Of a stretch of DNA of 64,000 nt, positions 16,868 to 26,097 are shown in pieces (within the stretch, counting starts at the first letter, position 1; each line of letters begins with the position of its first letter). The translations under genes were made by a program, and so were the position numbers. Source of the DNA: an uncultured Allomuricauda sp. (GTDB lineage Bacteria; Bacteroidota; Bacteroidia; Flavobacteriales; Flavobacteriaceae); NCBI RefSeq assembly GCF_947258355.1, contig NZ_CAMYIC010000040.1:1-64000 (forward strand), in the 5' to 3' direction. The notes below the pieces were generated by a model. It was not told the DNA's origin. It worked only from the letters and a program-made list of their open reading frames with translations, and searched no databases.

Positions 16868-17425
16868 TTGAACCTGTTAAATCAAAAAAATCTTGCGAAG
16901 TTCATATTCGATTCAACTATTTATAATTTGAAAAAGAGATTTGATGCCTACGGTAAAACACTCTATGATTTTATAAACAACATTTATGTCGTATGCCCAC
17001 ACTGTAGCAAACAGGCCATAGTTCAATCTGAAGAATTTTCAAAAAGACAAATACAGAATGAAACAAAGCTTAGTTGCCCAAATTGCGGTTTCAACAAATA
17101 CTACAAAGAAACTCCCAGGGAAAAATGGGTGTCAAAGTCTGGCATAGTCCATGAAATAAATGATTTGGTCGTAGGAAAAAATATCGACCCTTACTTTAAG
17201 TTACCCCTTTGGATACAATTGAGAATGAGGGATGGAATTCTATGGGCCTATAACTTCGAGCATTTGGATTTTATCAAAAGTCATGTGGAAGCAGAGCTCA
17301 GATATAGAGACGCAACAAAAAACCTGCACTGGAGTCTTGGAGCTAAACTTCCAAAATGGATGACCTTAAAAAAAAATAGAAATGAAATCCTATCGGCTAT
17401 TGATAAATTAAAACGCCTTACTTAA
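16868..17425 (+). CDS. Zinc-ribbon protein of unknown function
   Basis: This 185-residue protein probably starts at TTG 16868, as no ATG is available before the conserved part. Two CxxC pairs, C43-C46 (CPHC) and C70-C73 (CPNC), form a zinc ribbon. The rest is mixed polar and basic with a Trp-rich stretch (LPLWIQLRMRDGILWAYN). No membrane segment or signal is seen, so it is likely cytosolic. It overlaps the convergent pseudouridine synthase gene by eight bases. A TFIIB-like zinc ribbon of this kind may bind nucleic acid, but the function is not known. Confidence 0.65.
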   Translation: MNLLNQKNLAKFIFDSTIYNLKKRFDAYGKTLYDFINNIYVVCPHCSKQAIVQSEEFSKRQIQNETKLSCPNCGFNKYYKETPREKWVSKSGIVHEINDLVVGKNIDPYFKLPLWIQLRMRDGILWAYNFEHLDFIKSHVEAELRYRDATKNLHWSLGAKLPKWMTLKKNRNEILSAIDKLKRLT

Positions 17426-18257
17426 TCATCTTCAAATTGATGACCTCTTGCTCGGTTAAATGCCTCCAATGCCCGCGAGGGAGATCTTTTTTGGTCAAGC
17501 CCGCGAAAATTACGCGGTCCAACTTAGTTACATTGTAGCCCAAATGTTCAAAAATTCGGCGTACAATGCGGTTACGACCGCTATGGATTTCCACACCAAC
17601 TTCTCGTTTGGGCGCTCCTTGTATATAGCTTACACTATCCACAGTTATAGGCCCATCTTCAAGTTCTAGACCTTCTTGAATCTTATGAAAGTCTCTTAAA
17701 CTAAGGTTGTTGTCCAAATGTACGTGGTAAATCTTACGAACGTTGTGTTTTGGATGCGTCAACTTTTTAGTAAGATCTCCATCGTTGGTGAAGAGTAAAA
17801 GTCCGGTGGTATTTCTATCCAATCTACCAACGGGCAGTAAACGATTGTTCGAGGCACTGGATATTAGTTCCATTACAGTTCGTCGCCCTTTTTCATCACT
17901 TGTGGTGGTGATAAAATTTTTGGGTTTGTTAAGCAAAATGTACTCTTTCTTTTCCAAGTTGAGTCTTTTGCCGTCAAAACGGACATCATCGGAACGTTTT
18001 ACCTTATACCCCATTTCGGTCACAGTTTTACCGTTTACGGTAACGTTTCCTGCCGCGATGTATGTATCTGCTTCCCTTCTGGAGCAAATGCCTGCATTGG
18101 CAATGTAACGGTTCAAACGAATTTCATCGGGATTGGATTTTTTCCGGGGTTGGCTTTGTTTTGGTTTTGAAGAAAAGTTCTTGCCAAAAGGTTTTTTACC
18201 ATCTCCGCCCTTGAAGTTTTTAGAAGGTCTTCTGCCTCTGTTGTCTGATTTCGCCAT
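17418..18257 (-). CDS. 23S rRNA pseudouridine synthase, RluB/RsuA family
   Basis: The ATG at 18257 gives 279 residues; an ATG six codons upstream is also possible. A strongly basic, low-complexity N-terminal tail (about 1-45, Lys/Gly/Ser rich) precedes an S4 RNA-binding domain (LNRYIANAGICSRREADTYI). The catalytic domain has the Asp motif GRLDRNTTGLLLFTNDGD and ends with VRRIFEHLGYNVTKLDR. It converts a uridine in ribosomal RNA to pseudouridine. RluB, RluE and RluF cannot be separated safely by eye; RluB fits best because of the S4 domain and basic tail. It follows ubiA in the same direction after 60 bases. Confidence 0.88.
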   Translation of the reverse strand: MAKSDNRGRRPSKNFKGGDGKKPFGKNFSSKPKQSQPRKKSNPDEIRLNRYIANAGICSRREADTYIAAGNVTVNGKTVTEMGYKVKRSDDVRFDGKRLNLEKKEYILLNKPKNFITTTSDEKGRRTVMELISSASNNRLLPVGRLDRNTTGLLLFTNDGDLTKKLTHPKHNVRKIYHVHLDNNLSLRDFHKIQEGLELEDGPITVDSVSYIQGAPKREVGVEIHSGRNRIVRRIFEHLGYNVTKLDRVIFAGLTKKDLPRGHWRHLTEQEVINLKMIK

Positions 18258-18317
18258 CAGTCGAATTTTTTGCAAATGTAGTCTTTTTACAATCCAAAAA
18301 ACCTAAAGAACAAAGAA

Positions 18318-19223
18318 TTACAAAATTCGGTTGAGCACTACATCCACATCGATCAAAAGAATACTGAAAACCCCGGCCACAATGATAAACTTGATGATGT
18401 TGTGCAACCAAACGTAGTGCTTTTTGGCATCTGCCTTCCACAATAAAACCAAGAAAAAAATTAAAAGTGCAATACAGGCCATAAAATACAAATACATATA
18501 ACCTACGTCAAAGGTTCTTATTAGCAAAAGGGCAGGAATTAAAGTCAATGCGATCAATAAGGTAATCAGGGATTTTGATACATTGGGGCCGTAAATAATG
18601 GGAATGGTTTTATAATCCTGAGCTATATCCCCTGCCATACTTTCCAAATCTTTGATCATTTCCCGAGCCAAAATCAATAAGAACAAGAAAATAGCATGCA
18701 CAAAAATTACCGTCTGGAAATTTTTATAGTACACAAACACCACAAAAAAAGGTGAAATGGCCAATGTGGACGATACCAAATTACCTAAGAACGGGATTCG
18801 TTTAAGTTTATGTGAGTAAATCCAGATACCAAAAATATAAGCCGAAAAAAACAGTACTGCCCTAAAGGAAATGTAGCTTGCAGCAAAAACAGCTAAAAAG
18901 TTGAGGATAAAATAGGTGGTGAGTTTAAAACGTTGGCTCACCAAACGGTCCAGCATACTTTTGGTGGGCTTATTGATCAAATCCTTTTCCGCATCGTAAA
19001 AATTATTGATGATATAACCACTGGCAATGGTGAGTGCCGAAGCAGTGACAATAAGAAAGAGGTTCAAGTCCAGAACTACATCCCTTAATGGAATATTAGG
19101 TGCCAATATGTAGATAGAAGCCAAATATTGCGCCAACGTGATTACAAGAATATTGTAACCTCTGACCACAGAAAACAGACTCAACAGCTTAAAAAGCAAG
19201 AGTTTGTTTTTTCTACTAAGCAT
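18318..19223 (-). CDS. UbiA-family prenyltransferase
   Basis: This 301-residue integral membrane protein has about eight to nine hydrophobic segments. The first Asp-rich motif is NFYDAEKDLINKPTKS and the second is DLESMAGDIAQDYKTIP, which bind Mg and the prenyl diphosphate. It lies 10 bases downstream of mevalonate kinase, so it likely uses a product of the same isoprenoid pathway. Bacterial relatives are often named geranylgeranylglycerol-phosphate geranylgeranyltransferase, or work in menaquinone or carotenoid routes; the acceptor here is not known. Confidence 0.85.
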   Translation of the reverse strand: MLSRKNKLLLFKLLSLFSVVRGYNILVITLAQYLASIYILAPNIPLRDVVLDLNLFLIVTASALTIASGYIINNFYDAEKDLINKPTKSMLDRLVSQRFKLTTYFILNFLAVFAASYISFRAVLFFSAYIFGIWIYSHKLKRIPFLGNLVSSTLAISPFFVVFVYYKNFQTVIFVHAIFLFLLILAREMIKDLESMAGDIAQDYKTIPIIYGPNVSKSLITLLIALTLIPALLLIRTFDVGYMYLYFMACIALLIFFLVLLWKADAKKHYVWLHNIIKFIIVAGVFSILLIDVDVVLNRIL

Positions 19224-19233
19224 GGAATTGCTT

Positions 19234-20172
19234 TTAGAAGTTATACACTACTTCCAAAGTATGGCCTTCAAGAGCTTTTTTGGCTTTTTCCAGATCTTGG
19301 GTAAAGCCCAAAATATATCCTCCTCCCCCAGAGCCGCAAAGTTTAAGGTAATAATCGTTGGTCTCGATTCCTTTTTGCCAGAGTTGGTGGAATTTTGATG
19401 GGATCATGGGTTTAAAGTTATCAAAAACCACATGCGATAATTGCTTAAGGTTCCCGAAAAGGGATTTTACGTTGCCGTTCAAAAAGTCCTCCACACAGGC
19501 ATCCGTATGTTTGATAAACTGGTCCTTGATCATGTTACGGAAACCTTCCTGCTTCATGTTTTCCATAAACAATTGCACCATTGGGGCAGTTTCCCCCGTC
19601 ATACCACTGTCCAATAAAAATACCGCTCCTTTTCCTTCGGTATTTTGAGAAGGAATGCTGGTAGATTCGATGTTGTCTTTGGAGTTGATAAGAATAGGCA
19701 AGCTCAAATAACTGTTAAGTGGATCTAAGCCAGATGACTTACCGTGAAAAAAGGATTCCATTTTTCCGAAAATTTTCTTCAATTGAAGCAATTTTTCGCG
19801 GGTCAGGTTTTCCAACACGGTGATTTTGTCCGTAGCATAGCGATCGTAAATCGCTGCAACCAATGCACCACTACTTCCTATCCCATAGCCCTGAGGAATA
19901 GAACTATCAAAGTACATTCCATTGGCCACATCTTTTTCCAAAGCTTCGATATCAAAAGCAACCAAACCCTCTTCCTTAATTTCGAGAACTTTAAGGTACT
20001 CGGCATAAGCCTTTAGGCTTTTGTTGGATTCTTGGGCCATTTTAGAATCGTTCTTGTCCCACTTAAGCGCCCCTTTGAAAAAATTATAGGGTATGGACAA
20101 TCCTTTGGAGTCTTTGATAATGCCGTACTCCCCGAACAATAAAATCTTGGAATAAAATAATGGACCTTTCAT
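19234..20172 (-). CDS. mvk: Mevalonate kinase (GHMP family)
   Basis: This 312-residue protein has the GHMP kinase layout: N-terminal KILLFGEYGIIKDSKGLSIP, the phosphate loop GYGIGSSGALVAAIYD and the C-terminal LCGSGGGGYILGF. It phosphorylates mevalonate, the first kinase step to isopentenyl diphosphate. Between it and mvaD lie 141 bases with a terminator after mvaD, so it probably has its own promoter and heads the mvk-ubiA-pseudouridine synthase group. Other GHMP kinases are possible, but the mvaD neighbour supports this call. Confidence 0.87.
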   Translation of the reverse strand: MKGPLFYSKILLFGEYGIIKDSKGLSIPYNFFKGALKWDKNDSKMAQESNKSLKAYAEYLKVLEIKEEGLVAFDIEALEKDVANGMYFDSSIPQGYGIGSSGALVAAIYDRYATDKITVLENLTREKLLQLKKIFGKMESFFHGKSSGLDPLNSYLSLPILINSKDNIESTSIPSQNTEGKGAVFLLDSGMTGETAPMVQLFMENMKQEGFRNMIKDQFIKHTDACVEDFLNGNVKSLFGNLKQLSHVVFDNFKPMIPSKFHQLWQKGIETNDYYLKLCGSGGGGYILGFTQDLEKAKKALEGHTLEVVYNF

Positions 20173-20290
20173 ATGATACTACTAAGATACAAACAAATTT
20201 TGTTTAATCTTTGATAAAATTCGATAAACAAATAAATTTTATCTTTAAAAACCTGTTTTCTTTGGTCTAAAATCTTGGCAAATAACGTAA

Positions 20291-20311
20291 AAAAACAGCT
20301 TAGCTGTTTAT
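20291..20311 (-). terminator. Rho-independent terminator after mvaD
   Basis: On the minus strand AAACAGC TAA GCTGTTT is followed by a run of Ts (complement of the As at 20289-20295). The seven-bp stem occupies 20293-20309 and begins five bases after the mvaD stop. It separates mvaD from mvk transcription at least partly. Confidence 0.75.
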
Positions 20312-20313
20312 TT

Positions 20314-21399
20314 TTAGTTATTTATTTTGATTGCACCTTCCCCAACCTGATCATGTATATACTGACCATTTTCGCAATGCTCGGCTAAAGTGTCTTTGAT
20401 AAAGTCACGAACTTTTTCCTTGTCCGATGCTGGATAAAGCAAATGCACATTGGCCCCCGCATCAAGGGTAAAACATACTGGGGTGTTGGTTTCTTCGCGG
20501 TATTGCCAAATTTTATTGATGATTTCCATGGTATCGGGTTTCATCAACATAAAATAGGGCATGCTGGTCATCATCATAGCATGCAAGGTCAGCGCCTCAC
20601 TTTCCACCAACTTAATGAATCCTTCCAAATCACCATTGGCCAATATAGGCTTTAAATTATCCAAATTGGAACTGGCCTGTTTAAACCGGTTTTCGGCATA
20701 CGGGTGATTGTGCATTAATTGGTGACCTACTGTGCTGCTCACTTGTTTTTGCCCCTTATGCACCAATAAAATGGTATCGCAATAGGTCTCAAAAACGGGA
20801 TTCACCTCAAACGGATATTCAATTCCATATAAATCTGAACTACCAGGAATGTTTAAGTGCTTTCCCCATTGAACCAAGTTGCCCTTGATGCTTCGACATG
20901 CACTTCCCGACCCCAATCGGGCCAAATAGGATGCTTTCGCAAAGAACAAGGATGCATCCATTTTCGGATTCAATTGCTTTTCAATATCCATCAAACATAA
21001 CGATAGTGCCGCCATTCCACTTGCCGATGATGCAATTCCACTACTGTGAGGAAATGAATTGGAGGTTTCAATCGTAAAATGATATTCCTTCAAAAAAGAA
21101 AGGTATATCTCAATCCGTTCCAAAAAAGTCTGGATTTTGGGTTTAAAGTCTTCCTTTGGTTTTCCCTCAAAAAACAAATCAAATGAAAAGCTTTCCTTAG
21201 TATTTTTTTTCTCAAAAGAAACGGAAGTTGTTGTGGCGCAAGCATCTAAAGTAAAACTGATGGAAGGATTGGCGGGAATCTGAACGGGCCTTTTTCCCCA
21301 ATATTTAACAAGGGCAATATTGCTGGGCGCTTTCCAGGTTACTTTGCCTTTTTCTGGTAAATTTTGGTAGTCGCCTGGCAAAAAATCGTTTTCCGTCAT
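20314..21399 (-). CDS. mvaD: Diphosphomevalonate decarboxylase
   Basis: This 361-residue GHMP-family enzyme decarboxylates mevalonate diphosphate to isopentenyl diphosphate with ATP. Landmarks are NIALVKYWGKR near the N-terminus, PHSSGIASSASGMAALSLCL as phosphate loop with its serines, GSGSACRSIKG, and LDAGANVHLLYP with the catalytic Asp region near the C-terminus. The length is slightly longer than the Gram-positive enzymes. It shows that the organism uses the mevalonate route, as Flavobacteriia typically do. Confidence 0.92.
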   Translation of the reverse strand: MTENDFLPGDYQNLPEKGKVTWKAPSNIALVKYWGKRPVQIPANPSISFTLDACATTTSVSFEKKNTKESFSFDLFFEGKPKEDFKPKIQTFLERIEIYLSFLKEYHFTIETSNSFPHSSGIASSASGMAALSLCLMDIEKQLNPKMDASLFFAKASYLARLGSGSACRSIKGNLVQWGKHLNIPGSSDLYGIEYPFEVNPVFETYCDTILLVHKGQKQVSSTVGHQLMHNHPYAENRFKQASSNLDNLKPILANGDLEGFIKLVESEALTLHAMMMTSMPYFMLMKPDTMEIINKIWQYREETNTPVCFTLDAGANVHLLYPASDKEKVRDFIKDTLAEHCENGQYIHDQVGEGAIKINN

Positions 21400-21493
21400 G
21401 GAGATTGGATTGTTTCAACAAATATACGCAGCGGTAAACTTACTGGAAATCGGATTCAAATAAATTCTTATTTTAGTCGAAGTTGCACCAACC

Positions 21494-21970
21494 ATGAAAA
21501 AAAGAATCGTTTACATAACCATAAGCGTTTTGGTCTGCCTTGCTATTGGATTTTTATCCAGTATTGCGACCCAAAGCTCTGTTAATGATTGGTATGTTAC
21601 CCTGAACAAGCCATCGTTTACACCTCCGAATTATCTTTTTGCCCCAGTTTGGACAGCATTGTACATTATGATGGGCATTGCTGCAGGTATTGTTTGGTCC
21701 AAGGGTTATCACCATATTTGGGTAAAAACGGCATTGTACCATTTCGTGTTCCAATTGTTGCTCAATGCCCTGTGGAGCATTGTGTTTTTTGGACTTAAAA
21801 ATCCGCTGGGTGGAATGATAGTAATACTTGCCTTGTTGACGATGATCATACTCACCATAAAATGGTTCAAGGTTATAAGCAAACCTGCCGCACTGCTAAT
21901 GATTCCTTATGTGCTCTGGGTGGCCTTTGCCTCTGCCCTCAATTACAAAATTTGGGAACTCAACGGTTAA
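21494..21970 (+). CDS. tspO: TspO/MBR-family membrane protein
   Basis: This 158-residue protein has five predicted membrane helices and many aromatic residues in the conserved positions (WYVTLNKPSFTPPNYLFAPVW, W-x-W pairs, LNALWSIVFF). TspO proteins bind porphyrins and related hydrophobic ligands and affect tetrapyrrole and stress responses. The gene is monocistronic. Its stop codon shares two bases with the stop of the convergent DUF1697 gene. Confidence 0.92.
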   Translation: MKKRIVYITISVLVCLAIGFLSSIATQSSVNDWYVTLNKPSFTPPNYLFAPVWTALYIMMGIAAGIVWSKGYHHIWVKTALYHFVFQLLLNALWSIVFFGLKNPLGGMIVILALLTMIILTIKWFKVISKPAALLMIPYVLWVAFASALNYKIWELNG

Positions 21971-22506
21971 GAGGTCGCCATTTCCAATAACTTCAGCATT
22001 GTTTTCTGGTTACGGGTAGTAGCCTCTACTTTTAGCTTCCTTTCAACAAAATTGTTATTGAGCTTTGCCTTACCGTAACCATTTTTACAGAATAGATATA
22101 CACAGGTATCGGTTATGTGAAAATCTTCATTATCAAATTGGAGCTGATTGAACTGTTCCACCATCTCTTCCTTGGGAGGGCTTTTCAATAGAACATAGTA
22201 CAACTTGTTTTCTTCCGCCTCTTTAGAAAAGGGATTGGCTTTCAGGATTTGTTCAACATCTTCTCCGTTGACCACCAAGGTCGGCACATCAAATCCATAA
22301 TGCCGATGGATGGTGGTTGCTATTAGTTCCTCAATTTTATTTCTATACGTCTGTTCAATATTGAAGACAATATTGCCACTTTGAATATAGGTTTTTACAT
22401 TTTTAAGGCCTGCATCTTCCAAGATGCCCCTCAACTCGGCCATCTTTATCTTTTTTTGACCACTTACATTAATCCCTCGTAATAATGCTATATATGTATT
22501 CCCCAT
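21967..22506 (-). CDS. DUF1697 domain protein
   Basis: The ATG at 22506 gives 179 residues starting MGNTYIALLRGINVSGQKK, the typical beginning of DUF1697 proteins. The frame stays open far upstream to 23004, but that part lies antisense to glpK and is not coding. Further family marks are VKTYIQSGNIVF and KLNNNFVERKLKVEATTRN. It is a small cytosolic protein of unknown function. It is divergent from glpK with 60 bases between the starts. Confidence 0.88.
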   Translation of the reverse strand: MGNTYIALLRGINVSGQKKIKMAELRGILEDAGLKNVKTYIQSGNIVFNIEQTYRNKIEELIATTIHRHYGFDVPTLVVNGEDVEQILKANPFSKEAEENKLYYVLLKSPPKEEMVEQFNQLQFDNEDFHITDTCVYLFCKNGYGKAKLNNNFVERKLKVEATTRNQKTMLKLLEMATS

Positions 22507-22566
22507 AGAGATGGATTCCAAACCCAAATTAATTTTAGTAAATTCAAACGCACTTAAATTAACAAA

Positions 22567-24063
22567 ATGAATCAATATATCCTTGCCTTGGACCAAGGCA
22601 CCACTAGTTCCCGTGCTGTGGTCTTTGATAAGAAGGGGACCATTATCTCCGTAGCCCAAAAAGAATTCACACAAATATTTCCCAAACCAGGTTGGGTGGA
22701 ACACGACCCGGACGAGATCTGGTCTACCCAAGCAGGAATGGCTGCAGAAGCCGTGAGCAAAAAAGGGTTGAAGGCTTCCCAATTGGCTGCAATTGGCATT
22801 ACCAATCAGCGAGAAACCGTTGTGGTCTGGGACAAAAATACAAGCGAACCTATTTATAATGCCATAGTTTGGCAAGATAAACGTACTGCCGAGTATTGCG
22901 ATGAACTGAAGAAAGAAGGCAAGTCCGATATGATTCGCAAAAAAACAGGGTTGGTCATCGATTCTTATTTCTCCGGAACCAAAGTAAAATGGATTTTGGA
23001 CCATGTTGAAGGTGTCAGGGAGAAAGCGGAAGCAGGCGATTTGATCATGGGAACCATTGATTCTTGGCTAATATGGAAAATGACGGATGGAGGACTTCAC
23101 ATTACCGATGTGACCAATGCTTGCCGTTCTATGCTCTTCAATATTAATACCATGGATTGGGACGATGAGCTTTTGGAACTATTGACCATTCCAAAAAGTA
23201 TGCTCCCCGAAGTGAAGCAATCCAGTGAAGTGTATGGCCACACCACTCCAAATTTATTCGCTACTCCAATACCGATCGCTGGTATTGCGGGAGATCAACA
23301 AGCGGCTTTGTTCGGGCAAATGTGTACAAAAAAGGGTATGGTTAAAAACACCTACGGCACAGGTTGCTTTATGTTGATGAACATTGGGGAAGAACCTATT
23401 GTTTCCGACAACAACTTGCTTACCACAGTTGCCTGGAAAATCAATGGGAAAACCCACTATGCGCTCGAAGGAAGTATTTTTATCGCAGGTGCTGTGGTAC
23501 AATGGCTGCGCGACAGCCTAAACATCATAAAAACTTCTGCTGAAGTGGAAAAACTTGCAAGTTCGGTGGATAGCACCGAAGGTGTTGTTTTTGTTCCTGC
23601 TTTTGCAGGTTTGGGGGCTCCCCATTGGAATCAAAAAGCACAAGGAACCATATTTGGACTCACGCGAGGTAGTACCGACGCGCATATTGCACGAGCCGCT
23701 TTGGAATCCATTGCCTATCAGACCATGGATATCCTTAAAGCAATGGAAGCTGATTCAGGAATTTCGATTAAAGAACTACGGGTCGATGGTGGTGCTACCG
23801 TGAACGATATGCTAATGCAGTTCCAGGCCGATGTATTGAATACTGTTACAGTTCGACCAAAGATTGTGGAAACCACGGTAATGGGCGCTGCATATTTGGC
23901 TGGATTGGCCGTTGGCTATTGGGAAAGTCCTGAAGAAATCCAAGATATTTGGCAAACCGATGTACATTTTAATCCAACCGAAGAACGTGAAGCCATTGAT
24001 GAAGGTATCAAAGGTTGGTACAAGGCCATAAAAGCGTTGGAGTTCTGGACTGAAAACCCTTAA
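22567..24063 (+). CDS. glpK: Glycerol kinase
   Basis: This 498-residue FGGY-family kinase phosphorylates glycerol to glycerol 3-phosphate. The N-terminal ATP loop reads [16 protein letters not shown]. Other conserved parts are [45 protein letters not shown] and the C-terminal [17 protein letters not shown]. Length is standard. It is followed after 36 bases by the glycerol facilitator, forming a glycerol uptake pair. No glycerol-3-phosphate dehydrogenase gene is in the window. Confidence 0.96.
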   Translation: MNQYILALDQGTTSSRAVVFDKKGTIISVAQKEFTQIFPKPGWVEHDPDEIWSTQAGMAAEAVSKKGLKASQLAAIGITNQRETVVVWDKNTSEPIYNAIVWQDKRTAEYCDELKKEGKSDMIRKKTGLVIDSYFSGTKVKWILDHVEGVREKAEAGDLIMGTIDSWLIWKMTDGGLHITDVTNACRSMLFNINTMDWDDELLELLTIPKSMLPEVKQSSEVYGHTTPNLFATPIPIAGIAGDQQAALFGQMCTKKGMVKNTYGTGCFMLMNIGEEPIVSDNNLLTTVAWKINGKTHYALEGSIFIAGAVVQWLRDSLNIIKTSAEVEKLASSVDSTEGVVFVPAFAGLGAPHWNQKAQGTIFGLTRGSTDAHIARAALESIAYQTMDILKAMEADSGISIKELRVDGGATVNDMLMQFQADVLNTVTVRPKIVETTVMGAAYLAGLAVGYWESPEEIQDIWQTDVHFNPTEEREAIDEGIKGWYKAIKALEFWTENP

Positions 24064-24099
24064 TTTTCAAAATATCATAAACACTAACATTTGATTTAT

Positions 24100-24828
24100 A
24101 TGACTCCTTTTGTATCTGAGATTGTAGGTACTTTTTTGCTGATGGTACTTGGATGTGGCGTAAATGCCAATGTATCCCTACAAAAAACCTACGGCAATGG
24201 CTCTGGCTGGATTGTGATCACCACAGGATGGGCTTTTGCAGTTTATACCGGAGTGGTTGTTGCCGGTCCTCATAGCGGTGCACACATAAATCCTGCCGTG
24301 AGTATTGGATTGGCCGTGGCAGGGGAATTTCCTTGGAGCGAGGTTCCAAGCTACATTTTGGCCCAGTTTATTGGTGCTATGTTTGCCGCTTTCTGTGTAT
24401 GGCTGGTTAACAAAGATCATTTTAATGCCACCGAAGATGGTGGTACCAAACGAGGTGTTTTTTGTACGGCCCCGGCCATTCCGAACACATTTATAAATCT
24501 GTTTTCCGAGGTGCTGGGAACCTTTGTATTGGTCTTTTCGGTACTTTATTTTACGGATGCCGTGCTATCCACTGACGATGCCATAATTGGGTTGGGCTCG
24601 TTAGGCGCTTTGCCGGTTTCCCTTATTGTTTGGGGCATCGGTTTGTCCTTGGGTGGAACCACAGGCTATGCTATTAACCCTGCCAGGGATTTGGGACCCC
24701 GAATCGTACATGCACTATTGCCGTTAAAAAACAAAGGTTCTAATGGTTGGGGGTATGCTTGGATACCTGTTGTAGGACCCATATTGGGAGCTTCGGTAGC
24801 AGCATGGATTGCTTTGGCCTTACAATAA
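24100..24828 (+). CDS. glpF: Glycerol uptake facilitator (MIP/aquaglyceroporin)
   Basis: ATG at 24100 gives 242 residues; a TTG three codons upstream is less likely. There are six membrane helices and two half-helices with the NPA boxes GAHINPAVS and GYAINPARDLGPR. The Asp directly after the second NPAR marks glycerol-conducting members. It lets glycerol diffuse in, where GlpK traps it by phosphorylation. Convergent with the flavoprotein gene four bases away. Confidence 0.92.
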   Translation: MTPFVSEIVGTFLLMVLGCGVNANVSLQKTYGNGSGWIVITTGWAFAVYTGVVVAGPHSGAHINPAVSIGLAVAGEFPWSEVPSYILAQFIGAMFAAFCVWLVNKDHFNATEDGGTKRGVFCTAPAIPNTFINLFSEVLGTFVLVFSVLYFTDAVLSTDDAIIGLGSLGALPVSLIVWGIGLSLGGTTGYAINPARDLGPRIVHALLPLKNKGSNGWGYAWIPVVGPILGASVAAWIALALQ

Positions 24829-24831
24829 TTT

Positions 24832-26097
24832 TTAGGAGGCAATGGCTTGGGCAGCAATATAAGCCCCTGTCCATGCATTTTGGAAGTTGAATCCTCCAGT
24901 AATGGCATCCACATTGATGATTTCGCCCGCAAAATATAAGTTGGGTTGCAATTTGCTCTCGAACGTCTTAAAATTGATTTCCTTTAAATCAACCCCTCCA
25001 GCGGTAACAAATTCTTCTTTAAATGTGCTCTTGCCTTCGACTTTAAATGACGAAGCCGTCAATTGTTCGGCCAATGCTTGCAGCTGCTCTTTATTAATGT
25101 CGGCCCAGCGTTCATCTTCCCTTATATTGGACGCTTGCACCAAGCGCATCCACAAGCGTTTTGGAAGTTCGGTCACATTGGTGCGCATAACAGTTTTCTT
25201 GGCTTCTATTTCTTTCAAATCCTTGAGGTAGGCCTCCATGGATTCGGTGCTATAATCGGGCAACCAGTTCACTTTGATCCTGAACGAATAGTTATAATCG
25301 TGCAAAATATTAGCTCCCCAGGCAGAAAGCTTCAAAATGGCAGGGCCGCTCAAACCCCAATGCGTAATCAAAAGTGGACCATCGGAATAAAGAACTGCCT
25401 CATCTTTTACATTACTCTTAAGATTCAGACTTTTTTTATCGGTATGGAATGTCTTCTTTCTCAGCACCTCCACAGTAGCATATGTACTTATACCTTGGAT
25501 GCCTTGAATTCTTTTATCATTGATATTGAATGTAAACAAGGAAGGTACGGGCGAAATAATGTGATGTCCCAAATTTTCCAATTGCCTCCAGATTTTGGGA
25601 TTACTGCCCGTGGCCACCAGCAGTTTTTTACTCTGATAGTGTTTGTTCATAGTAGTGACCCGCCAGCCATTATCCAATTTATTGATGGCCTTTACAGAAC
25701 TATTTTTCAGCACTTGAACCCCAAGTCGGTTTGTTTCACCAACCAAACAATCTATAATGCTCTGTGAAGAATCGCTTTTTGGAAACACACGACCATCTTC
25801 CTCAATTTTCAGCGAAACGCCCCTTTCCTCAAAAAAGGTCATGACATCCATGGGAGCATATTTGTGAAAGGGGCCTAAAAGCTCTTTTTCTCCCCGAGGA
25901 TAGTTTGTGGCCAGTTCCCTGGGCATGAATTCGCCATGGGTCACATTACAACGTCCACCACCAGAAACCTTTACTTTGGAAAGTACGGTTTTGCCGCGTT
26001 CGAAAATAGCAACCTTCATATTGGGTGCCAGTTCCGCAATTTGTATTGCTGCATAAAATCCTGCTGCACCACCTCCTACTATAATAACATCGAACAT
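24832..26097 (-). CDS. HI0933/YhiN-family flavoprotein
   Basis: This 421-residue FAD-binding protein has the dinucleotide fold VGGGAAGFYAAIQIAEL at the N-terminus, VSGGGRCNVTHG, and the C-terminal FAGEIINVDAITGGFNFQ, which are diagnostic for the HI0933 family. Members are putative NAD(P)/FAD oxidoreductases without a firm substrate. Its ATG overlaps the stop of the upstream glycerophosphodiesterase gene by one base (TAATG), so the two are co-translated. Confidence 0.88.
   Translation of the reverse strand: MFDVIIVGGGAAGFYAAIQIAELAPNMKVAIFERGKTVLSKVKVSGGGRCNVTHGEFMPRELATNYPRGEKELLGPFHKYAPMDVMTFFEERGVSLKIEEDGRVFPKSDSSQSIIDCLVGETNRLGVQVLKNSSVKAINKLDNGWRVTTMNKHYQSKKLLVATGSNPKIWRQLENLGHHIISPVPSLFTFNINDKRIQGIQGISTYATVEVLRKKTFHTDKKSLNLKSNVKDEAVLYSDGPLLITHWGLSGPAILKLSAWGANILHDYNYSFRIKVNWLPDYSTESMEAYLKDLKEIEAKKTVMRTNVTELPKRLWMRLVQASNIREDERWADINKEQLQALAEQLTASSFKVEGKSTFKEEFVTAGGVDLKEINFKTFESKLQPNLYFAGEIINVDAITGGFNFQNAWTGAYIAAQAIAS

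Noticed and set aside
22507-23004. An upstream in-frame extension of the DUF1697 protein by 166 residues
   Set aside because: It runs antisense through the start of glpK, shows no DUF1697 similarity, and the family begins at the ATG at 22506.
25063-25767. A 234-residue plus-strand frame
   Set aside because: It is antisense to the HI0933-type flavoprotein gene, whose motifs are intact.
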